Shown piece by piece: positions 6,543 through 12,695 of a stretch of 12,695 bases of DNA (the stretch's first letter is position 1; each line of letters begins with the position of its first letter). The DNA comes from Gemmatimonadaceae bacterium (GTDB lineage Bacteria; Gemmatimonadota; Gemmatimonadetes; Gemmatimonadales; Gemmatimonadaceae). Location: positions 1-12,695 of the forward strand of contig JACDDZ010000026.1 of the NCBI GenBank assembly GCA_013816695.1. The letters are read 5' to 3'. The translations under genes and the position numbers were made by a program. The notes beneath the pieces are model-generated. The model searched no databases. It had not been told where the DNA came from and was given only the letters and a program-made list of their open reading frames with translations.

Positions 6543-8368
6543 TCGTCGTCCCCTTCCAAGGGTGGCTGTTCTTCCCGGGACAGCAGAATATTCCCGATCG
6601 CGAGATAATCCAGGTTCGTGCGCATCAGGCAGCGGTACGCGTCCGCCGGCGAGCAAACGATCGGTTCCCCTCTCACGTTGAACGACGTGTTGACGAGTAC
6701 CGGGCATCCGGTCAGCCGCTCAAATTCCTTGAGCAGCATATAAAACCGCCAGTTTGATTCGTCCACCGTCTGGATTCTGGCAGAGCCATCGAGGTGAGTC
6801 ACCGCCGGAATGTCTGACCTTGGGATATTCAGTCGCTCGATTCCCCATTCAGCGCCTGAATCAGCTGGAGGAGAGAGCAGGTGGCTGGCCGCTACCGGAG
6901 CCACGACGAGCATGTACGGAGATTCCGCATCGATGTCAAAAAAATCGGACGCACGATCCAGCAGTACGCTCGGAGCGAAAGGTCGAAAACCCTCGCGAAA
7001 TTTTATCTTGAGATTGATTTCCGCCTGCATGCGCGGGTTCCGCGGATCGGCAAGTATGCTGCGCGCTCCAAGCGCGCGCGGACCGAACTCCATTCTGCCC
7101 TGGAACCAGCCAATGACTTTCCCGTCCCCAATAAGAGCGGCCGTACGTGCCAACAGGTCGGTCTCGGCAAGCCGCTGGTATTTCGCACCAAGAAGATTCA
7201 GCTCATGCGTGATCTCATCCTCGCTAAACTCAGGGCCCAGATATGCCCCATGCATGTGGTCACCCTTCGGGCTTTTCGGCCGGCTTCCACCCAGGTAACG
7301 GCAGTGTCCCAGCATCGCTGCGCCAAGAGCGCCGCCAGCGTCGCCTGCTGCAGGCTGAATCCAGATTTCGCTGAACGGACTTTCTCTCAGGACTCTCCCA
7401 TTTGCGACCGCGTTGAGACCAACGCCGCCGGCAATGCACAAAGATTTTTCTCCCGTGATTTTGTGCGCGGTATTCGCCATGCGAAGAACTATTTCTTCGC
7501 AGGCGTCCTGGACGCTGCGCGCCATGTCCATTTCCCGCTGGGTGAGTGGAGATTCCGGAACTCTTGGCGGCCCCTCAAATAAATCGGCAAAGGCTGAATT
7601 CGTCATGGTGAGACCACCCATGTAGTCAAAGAAATTCTGTCGCATCCGAAAGGATCCGTCCTCTCGAAGGTCTATCAGGTGTTCATAAATTTTCGACAGA
7701 AATCTCGGCTGACCGTACGGAGCCAGGCCCATAAGCTTGTACTCGCCGGAATTAACCCTGAATCCCGCGTGATACGTGAAGGCGGAGTAGAGCAGGCCGA
7801 GTGAGTCGGGCCAGTGCATCTCCCTCAGAAGCGTCAACTCGTCGGCCTGCCCGTGCCCAATTGCCGCGGTTGCCCATTCACCTACACCATCGATTGTAAG
7901 TATTGCGGCCGAATGAAATGGTGATGGAAAAAATGCACTCGCCGCATGGGACTCGTGATGTTCCGCGTAAAGCAGTTTTCCGGAATATCCGCCGAGACCG
8001 TCGCGTATGGCGCGCTCCACGTAAAGTCTCTCCTTCATCCAGAGGGGAGCCGCCTTTCTGAAAGAGGAGAAGCCTCGGGGGGCGATCGCGAGATAGGTCT
8101 CAAGCAGGCGCTCGAACTTGAGAAGCGGCTTTTCATAAAAGACAACCGCTTCAAGCGAACCCGCGCTGATCCCGGCGCTGGAAAGGCAGAAGCTGGTGGC
8201 ATGCGCCGGGAAAGATTCATCACCTTTGATTCGTGTGAACCTCTCCTCTTGCGCCGCGGCGACGATTTTACCCTCGCTCAGCAGGCATGCCGCACTGTCG
8301 TGATAAAAAGCGGAGATGCCGAGTACGTAGCGGGGGGCTACGGCGGGATTGGATGCGGGGGAAATCAA
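6515..8368 (-). CDS. O-carbamoyltransferase, NodU/CmcH family (SxtI-like)
   Basis: A 617-residue cytoplasmic enzyme. The family makes carbamoyl-adenylate from carbamoyl phosphate and ATP and moves the carbamoyl group to a hydroxyl of an acceptor such as a Nod factor, tobramycin, a cephem or saxitoxin. The N-terminal Kae1-like domain opens with LGISAFYHDSAACLL (16-30) and EERFTRIKGD, carries HHESHAASAFFPS (H137/H138/H141, metal ligands), TIDGVGEW (158-165), GEYKLMGLAPYG (208-219), GGVGLNA (314-320) and AGDAGGALG (341-349, D343). The C-terminal YrdC-like domain has FQGRMEFGPRALGARS (422-437), FRPFAPSVL and VNTSFNVRGEPIV (559-571). All key motifs look intact. It starts at TTG 8368; an in-frame TAG lies just upstream and no ATG occurs before the first conserved motif. 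First gene of the operon, divergent from the plug protein. The acceptor cannot be told from sequence. Confidence 0.95.
   Translation of the reverse strand: MISPASNPAVAPRYVLGISAFYHDSAACLLSEGKIVAAAQEERFTRIKGDESFPAHATSFCLSSAGISAGSLEAVVFYEKPLLKFERLLETYLAIAPRGFSSFRKAAPLWMKERLYVERAIRDGLGGYSGKLLYAEHHESHAASAFFPSPFHSAAILTIDGVGEWATAAIGHGQADELTLLREMHWPDSLGLLYSAFTYHAGFRVNSGEYKLMGLAPYGQPRFLSKIYEHLIDLREDGSFRMRQNFFDYMGGLTMTNSAFADLFEGPPRVPESPLTQREMDMARSVQDACEEIVLRMANTAHKITGEKSLCIAGGVGLNAVANGRVLRESPFSEIWIQPAAGDAGGALGAAMLGHCRYLGGSRPKSPKGDHMHGAYLGPEFSEDEITHELNLLGAKYQRLAETDLLARTAALIGDGKVIGWFQGRMEFGPRALGARSILADPRNPRMQAEINLKIKFREGFRPFAPSVLLDRASDFFDIDAESPYMLVVAPVAASHLLSPPADSGAEWGIERLNIPRSDIPAVTHLDGSARIQTVDESNWRFYMLLKEFERLTGCPVLVNTSFNVRGEPIVCSPADAYRCLMRTNLDYLAIGNILLSREEQPPLEGDDEWQKLLRTD
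6550..6557 (-). promoter_or_regulatory. Ribosome binding site inside the carbamoyltransferase gene
   Basis: Read on the minus strand this is GGAAGGGG, seven bases before ATG 6542. It decides the start of the SxtJ-like gene and lies within the last codons of the upstream gene, as expected for coupled translation. Confidence 0.6.
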
Positions 8369-8455
8369 GGCGCGCTAAGATAGCATAATCCGGCTATCGC
8401 GCATTGCTGTGCAGCATGCGAGATTCCAGGTAGACGGCTTACAGGTGTAACGCCC
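8369..8455. promoter_or_regulatory. Divergent promoter region between the carbamoyltransferase operon and the plug-protein gene
   Basis: This 87-bp gap must hold the start signals for both directions. An AT-rich patch at 8381-8389 (TAGCATAAT) contains CATAAT at 8384-8389, a reasonable -10 for the rightward gene, and reads TATGCT on the other strand, a weak -10 for the operon. I see no good -35 for either. A rightward ribosome site AGGTG is at 8443-8447, eight bases before ATG 8456. Confidence 0.35.
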
Positions 8456-9229
8456 ATGTCCTTCCGCCCATTTCGTTCGGCTTTTGCGCTTGATTATCTG
8501 TTGCTGGCCCTTTGCGCATCGATCGCGCTTACGCCAGCAACGGGCGGCGCTCAGGTGCGGAATCCCAGAAAAATCTCGGTTACGGTAACCGACACTGCGG
8601 GGAATCCCATATCCAGTGCGGAAGTAGCGGTGAATGGCACGAATTTGAAGTCGTCCACCAATTTGAGAGGCGAGGTCGAATTTGTGGACGTGGACTGGGG
8701 TCCCCAGAAGATTTCCGTTCGCAAGATTGGCTTCAGGGAAGCCAGTCAGGACATCGTGGTGCCTGCCGGTGGGTCTGTGGCCACCAGCATTTTGCTCAGT
8801 AGATTGGCGGTAAATCTGAGCTCGGTAATGGTGCGCGACAGCGGGGGCAAACCACCTAGACTGGCTCGAACCACTCGATTTGACGATTTCTACAGGCGCC
8901 GAAAGGCGGGGGAAGGGACGTTCATTACCAGGGAGGACATCGAAAGGCGGGGTCCCTCGCGGGCATTTGACCTATTTGCCAGTATCGCCGGCCTCCGGCT
9001 GACCTACCGGGGGAACACCCCGCTGTTGTCCTTTGCCCGCTGCAAGAGTGGGGTGGAGGTCTTTATCGATGGCCAGAGGCTGAACGATGGAATGAACGAA
9101 CTGGCGGCAATCCACCCCAACCAGATAGAAGCCATCGAGGTATACCATGGATTGGCCAGCGTACCCCCCCAATTCAGCCCTAAACCCGACGATTGCGCCG
9201 CGATAGTGATCTGGACCCGGTTTAACTGA
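8456..9229 (+). CDS. Periplasmic carboxypeptidase-regulatory plus TonB-plug protein lacking a beta-barrel
   Basis: A 257-residue protein. A signal peptide (hydrophobic about 10-28, ending near GGAQ) predicts export. Residues about 38-116 form a carboxypeptidase-regulatory-like beta sandwich (KISVTVTDTAGNPISSAEV, then LRGEVEFVDVDWGPQKISVRKIGFRE). About 150-255 resemble a TonB-dependent receptor plug: FITREDIERRGPSRAFDLFASIAGLRL, VEVFIDGQRLNDG and IEAIEVYHG. The chain ends at IVIWTRFN, where a receptor would start its barrel, with no remnant of barrel sequence before the next gene, so it looks like a complete short protein and not a fresh truncation. It has two cysteines in the plug part (SFARCKSG and PDDCAAI), which could form a disulfide. 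It lies 264 bp upstream of a SusC gene on the same strand. Function unknown; a regulator or partner of outer-membrane transporters is a guess. Confidence 0.8.
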   Translation: MSFRPFRSAFALDYLLLALCASIALTPATGGAQVRNPRKISVTVTDTAGNPISSAEVAVNGTNLKSSTNLRGEVEFVDVDWGPQKISVRKIGFREASQDIVVPAGGSVATSILLSRLAVNLSSVMVRDSGGKPPRLARTTRFDDFYRRRKAGEGTFITREDIERRGPSRAFDLFASIAGLRLTYRGNTPLLSFARCKSGVEVFIDGQRLNDGMNELAAIHPNQIEAIEVYHGLASVPPQFSPKPDDCAAIVIWTRFN

Positions 9230-9493
9230 AACGAGGTCAGCTCTGCAGTAGTCCCACATCAGCGAGTTTTCGCCAAATTCGCTATTGCCTCGCCTGTGCA
9301 CGGGGTCTATCCTTGCCTTGATACTTTCCATCCCTTTCAGGGCTCGCCTCCCCAACCCGCGAACCCTGCACATTCACCTTTCTTCTATACAAGGAGAGAC
9401 GGCAACCCCAGGTGTGTAAGGAAGCAGTTGTAGGAACAGATGTACCACTTCGGCGAATCGGCCGAAAAACTACCACCCAGTTTGAGGTAACGT
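9230..9493 (+). promoter_or_regulatory. Long leader upstream of the SusC-like gene
   Basis: 264 bp with no credible gene. A possible -10 (TATACA, 9386-9391) lacks a good -35. A small inverted repeat TTCGGC-GAATCG-GCCGAA at 9449-9466 would form a six-pair hairpin shortly before the ribosome site GAGGT (9484-9488), which is five bases from ATG 9494. The leader leaves room for a separate promoter for the SusC/SusD pair; no known riboswitch was recognised. Confidence 0.35.
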
Positions 9494-12400
9494 ATGACCA
9501 GCACTGTACGAGTTAGATGGCTGCTGTCTGCAGCCCTGGCACTCGTCGCGATTTTCACGGGTGCAACAGTGGCCGCAGCACAGACCACAATCTCCGGCAA
9601 AGTTACGAACAGCCAGGGAGCCCCAGTTGAAGGCGCGAACGTTTTCATCCAGGCGCTCAATGCAGGAACAGCCACGTCCGTCAACGGTACGTATTCGTTG
9701 ACGATCTCCGATGCCAACGCCCGTGGACAGAGCGTAACCCTGACCGCACGCCGCATCGGTTTTTCTCCCTCCAATACCGCAGTCTCGCTGACCCGCGGTA
9801 GCCAGACTCAGAACTTCACACTTGCGACCGATATCCGTCGCCTCGACGAAGTCGTCGTGACTGGTGTGGCCCAGGCTACTTCCACGAAGAATCTTACGAT
9901 CTCCGTTGGAAAGGTCAGTGAAGAGATGCTGAAGGACGTTCCGGCGGTTTCGCCGGCGACCGCTCTTGCCGGCAAAGTCGCCGGTGTGCGCGTGTCCTTC
10001 ACGCAGGGGCAGCCCGGATCGAGCCCGGCACTTCGTGTTCGTGGTTCTACCAATCTCGCCGTTGGCGGCCAGAATCCTCTGGTTCTCATCGATGGCGTTA
10101 TCACCAAGAACGGCCTTGCCGACATCAACGGTAACGACATCGAAGGCATCGAAGTCCTCAAGGGAGCCGCTTCGGCGAACACCTACGGATCGGATGCGGC
10201 AAGCGGCGTTATCTCAATCACGACCAAGCGCGGCCGCAACCAGGCCGACAACAAGCTCAGCTTCCTGACCCGGAACGAATTCGGAACCTCGGAAGTCGAG
10301 CACTATGTTCCGCTTAACCAGCACCACGCAAACGTCCTGAACGCGGATGGAAGCTTCCTGGTTACCTCCGCCAATCAGCGCGTCATCAAGGCTGACCGTT
10401 ATATCGACGCTGAATTTCCGGCCGGCACATATCGTAATCAGCTGACTGAAAATCTCCGCAGCGGCCAGTATGTCACGAACTACGGGCAGATCGCGCTTCG
10501 TCGTGGAAATACTAATTTCTCGACGTCGTACAGCCGCGACACTGACCGTGGAATTCTGCCACTGCTCAACGGCTTCCGTCGTAACAACATCCGCCTGAAC
10601 CTCGATCAGGGTCTCTGGCAGGGCGCCGACATGTCGGCCGCACTGACCTACGGTCTCTCGAACGACGATCAGACGCCGAACTCCAAGGCCGGCTCGGGCT
10701 CCACCTTCTTTACGCTTCTTCAATCGCCACCGGATGTCGACCTGACTTTTCCGAATGGCCCAACCGGAACGAAGTATTCACCGGTTCTTCCTGAAGCGGC
10801 TGTCGGCGGCACATCCCGTGGAAACCCGCTGTATGATCTCGCCAACCGCAGCTACAACCTTCGCAGAGAGCGTCTCATTGGTTCATTCTCCGCGCGGTAT
10901 CGTCCCTGGGAATGGCTGAACATCGACGGAAGCTATGGAACGGATCGTCTCAACCTTCGCGAGTCGAACTTCTATGATCGCGGAAAGCTTACCAGCAATA
11001 CCAGCCTTGAAACACCGGGCCCGGGCTCGCTGGGACTCTTCACAGCGAACAATACGGCATCGAACACTCAGGGAAATGTCACTACGAATTTCCAGTTTGG
11101 GCAGCTGCGTTCGACGACTCGCGCGACCTATCTCTATGAAGACGAGCGGAATTACAACTTCGGCACCAGCACTTCGAAGCTGCTTGTCGGATCTGTGCCC
11201 GATCTTCAGTCTGCTGATCCAACGCAGTTGAGCACGAGTTCGATCATTCAGCCGATTCGCACCATGAACGGCTTCATCACGCAGAATTTCAACTACGGTG
11301 ATCGTTACCTGATGCAGCTGCTCGGACGCCGTGACGGTTCGTCGCTGTTCGGTGCTGCCAACCGCTGGAACAACTTCTATGGTATCTCCGGAGCATGGAG
11401 AATCAGTGAAGACTTCACACTTCCCGGCATCCAGGATCTTAAGATCCGTGCTGCCAGGGGAACAGCTGGTTTGCGTCCTGGATTTGACTTCCAGTACGAG
11501 ACCTACAACGTCACCGCTGGAAACCTCACCAAGAATACGATCGGTAATAAGAACCTGAAGCCAGCGATCCAGACCGAAAATGAAGTGGGACTGAACGTGA
11601 GCTTCCTTGATCGATTCGATGCAGAGTTCGTAAAGTCCGACCGCCACACCGAAGGGGCCTTCCTGCTGATCCCGCTGTCGCTCGCGCAGTCCGGCGGCTT
11701 CAGAAGTCAGTACCAGAATGCTGCCCGCGTAGGCGCGAGAACTTTCGAACTTACGTTAAATACGCGAGTATTCGAGCGACCGAACTTCAGCTACAACTTC
11801 ACCCTTACAGGTGAGCGTTCACGCCAGAAGATCGATCAGTTGAACCGTGCGCCATTCCGCGCCGGAAGCACCTCGCAGGGCCAGAATATCTTCTTCTACA
11901 AGGCCGGCGAGCAGCTCGGCGTCATCTACGGACAGCAGTTTGTCCGCGATCTTGAGCGCCTGAAGGACAACCCGCTCAACTCGGCAATCGACCTCAACCT
12001 CTACACCGTCAATGATGGCGGATACGTCGTGCTCAAGAGCTGCATCAACAAAGCTTGCGAGCGTCCGATCGTGTACGTAGATGCGAAGGGATCGAACAAT
12101 GTGAAGATCGGAGATGTAAACCCCGACTATTCCTTCGGCTGGTCGAACACGCTCCGCGCACGCGGATTTACTGTGTACGGTCTGCTGGACGGAACGCGTG
12201 GTGGACAGATCTACAACTTCACGAAGCAGTGGATGTTCCAGGACGGACGTCATGCGGAACTGGATCAGGCAGGCAAGGCGCCCGAGAACAAGCATGTACT
12301 GGATTACTACTCGGTTGGTTTCTACAACGCGCTCGAGCCGAACAGCCACTTCGTGGAAGACGGTTCCTATGTGAAGCTTCGCGAGCTGTCGCTCAGTTAC

Positions 12401-12613
12401 GCGCTCTCGCCGAGCCTGGTGAACTCCATTCGCTTTTTGGGTGAAGGACGCAGTGTGAAGGTTGCAATGATCGGCCGCAACCTGAAGACGTGGACGAACT
12501 ACTCTGGGTTTGACCCAGAATCCAGCTCGAACGGAGACTTCAATTTCCGCATCGATGGATTCCGTTATCCCAGCTTCCGCCAGATTTCCGGCCAGATCGA
12601 AATCGGCTTCTAA
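9494..12613 (+). CDS. SusC/RagA-type TonB-dependent outer-membrane transporter
   Basis: A 1039-residue outer-membrane protein that imports a ligand (glycan, peptide or other) using TonB energy. A signal peptide ends near AAAQ at 27-30. A carboxypeptidase-regulatory-like domain (about 31-112: ISGKVTNSQGAPVEGANVF, then LTARRIGF) is followed by LDEVVVTG at 118-124, the SusC TonB-box-like segment. The plug is at about 128-247 (SPATALAGKVAGVRV, LRVRGSTNL, NPLVLIDGV, IEGIEVLKGAASANTYGSDAASGVI split across it, then ITTKRG). The remainder is a large beta-barrel, ending QIEIGF with the terminal phenylalanine typical of outer-membrane barrels. Length is normal for SusC. A GAGGT ribosome site supports ATG 9494. 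A gene with a signal-peptide-like start follows after 18 bp, as expected for a SusC/SusD pair. The substrate cannot be deduced. Confidence 0.95.
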   Translation: MTSTVRVRWLLSAALALVAIFTGATVAAAQTTISGKVTNSQGAPVEGANVFIQALNAGTATSVNGTYSLTISDANARGQSVTLTARRIGFSPSNTAVSLTRGSQTQNFTLATDIRRLDEVVVTGVAQATSTKNLTISVGKVSEEMLKDVPAVSPATALAGKVAGVRVSFTQGQPGSSPALRVRGSTNLAVGGQNPLVLIDGVITKNGLADINGNDIEGIEVLKGAASANTYGSDAASGVISITTKRGRNQADNKLSFLTRNEFGTSEVEHYVPLNQHHANVLNADGSFLVTSANQRVIKADRYIDAEFPAGTYRNQLTENLRSGQYVTNYGQIALRRGNTNFSTSYSRDTDRGILPLLNGFRRNNIRLNLDQGLWQGADMSAALTYGLSNDDQTPNSKAGSGSTFFTLLQSPPDVDLTFPNGPTGTKYSPVLPEAAVGGTSRGNPLYDLANRSYNLRRERLIGSFSARYRPWEWLNIDGSYGTDRLNLRESNFYDRGKLTSNTSLETPGPGSLGLFTANNTASNTQGNVTTNFQFGQLRSTTRATYLYEDERNYNFGTSTSKLLVGSVPDLQSADPTQLSTSSIIQPIRTMNGFITQNFNYGDRYLMQLLGRRDGSSLFGAANRWNNFYGISGAWRISEDFTLPGIQDLKIRAARGTAGLRPGFDFQYETYNVTAGNLTKNTIGNKNLKPAIQTENEVGLNVSFLDRFDAEFVKSDRHTEGAFLLIPLSLAQSGGFRSQYQNAARVGARTFELTLNTRVFERPNFSYNFTLTGERSRQKIDQLNRAPFRAGSTSQGQNIFFYKAGEQLGVIYGQQFVRDLERLKDNPLNSAIDLNLYTVNDGGYVVLKSCINKACERPIVYVDAKGSNNVKIGDVNPDYSFGWSNTLRARGFTVYGLLDGTRGGQIYNFTKQWMFQDGRHAELDQAGKAPENKHVLDYYSVGFYNALEPNSHFVEDGSYVKLRELSLSYALSPSLVNSIRFLGEGRSVKVAMIGRNLKTWTNYSGFDPESSSNGDFNFRIDGFRYPSFRQISGQIEIGF

Positions 12614-12631
12614 ATCAACGAGGCATAACTA

Positions 12632-12695
12632 ATGAACTTCAGAAATCGAATTGCAGCGTTGACCGGAGGTGTGGCGATGGTCGCACTGGCCGGCG
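12632..12695 (+). CDS. Start of a probable SusD/RagB-like lipoprotein (partial, runs off the right edge)
   Basis: Only the first 21 codons are present, MNFRNRIAALTGGVAMVALAG. The basic N-terminus and hydrophobic core look like a signal peptide; the lipobox cysteine would lie just past the window. A GAGG ribosome site at 12620-12623 is eight bases before ATG. It begins 18 bp after the SusC stop in the same direction, where SusD-like ligand-binding lipoproteins normally sit. The family is inferred from position only. Confidence 0.6.
   Translation, partial: MNFRNRIAALTGGVAMVALAG

Noticed and set aside
6881..7582. 233-codon open frame on the plus strand
   Set aside because: It is antisense to well-conserved carbamoyltransferase motifs.
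4023..8368. A saxitoxin biosynthesis cluster
   Set aside because: Only the sxtI-L-like accessory genes are matched; no polyketide, amidinotransferase or oxygenase genes are in the window, and the flanks are dnaE, a peptidase and a SusC/SusD pair.
9230..9493. Barrel remnant of the plug protein, making it a pseudogene
   Set aside because: I could not see barrel-like coding sequence in any frame after the stop; the gap reads as a normal non-coding leader.
10883..11647. 254-codon open frame on the minus strand
   Set aside because: It is antisense to the barrel part of the SusC gene, has no recognisable domain, and follows from the codon bias of the true gene.

Overview
The window looks like a chromosomal segment from a Gram-negative, moderately GC-rich bacterium. 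I infer a member of the Gemmatimonadota or a close relative. The reasons are a SusC/SusD-type outer-membrane pair outside an AT-rich Bacteroidetes base composition, a stand-alone protein joining a carboxypeptidase-regulatory domain to a TonB plug, and the carbamoyltransferase/SxtJ/DUF5989/SGNH gene set, which I recall from soil Gemmatimonadota, Planctomycetes and Myxococcales. This assignment is inference and was not tested by any search.

Layout from left to right. (1) Positions 1-2583, minus strand: the first 861 codons of dnaE, the replicative DNA polymerase III alpha subunit; its C-terminus lies beyond the left edge. (2) Positions 2679-3734, plus strand: a secreted or lipid-anchored zinc 'putative aminopeptidase' of the COG4324/PF10023 kind. 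(3) Positions 3735-4022: a non-coding gap between convergent genes, built from an inverted-repeat pair surrounding an array of short AGCTATTAGC-like words and a perfect 20-bp tandem duplication. (4) Positions 8368-4023, minus strand: a compact four-gene operon, in order of transcription a NodU/CmcH-type O-carbamoyltransferase, a small three-helix membrane protein like SxtJ, a 52-residue single-helix DUF5989 protein, and a membrane-anchored SGNH/GDSL-like hydrolase fused to TPR repeats. (5) Positions 8456-9229, plus strand, divergent from the operon: a periplasmic carboxypeptidase-regulatory plus TonB-plug protein without a beta-barrel. (6) Positions 9494-12613: a full-length SusC/RagA TonB-dependent transporter, followed at 12632 by the first 21 codons of a gene that by position should be its SusD-like lipoprotein partner.

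The most interesting part is the four-gene operon. Its order (carbamoyltransferase, SxtJ-like, small membrane protein, SGNH hydrolase) matches the sxtI-sxtJ-sxtK-sxtL order of cyanobacterial saxitoxin clusters, but no saxitoxin core gene is present here. I infer a general membrane-associated module that carbamoylates, and perhaps deacylates or trims, a surface or exported molecule whose identity is unknown. The genes are tightly packed: a 28-bp overlap, an 18-bp gap and a 15-bp gap. They probably form one transcript that ends in the repeat-rich gap.
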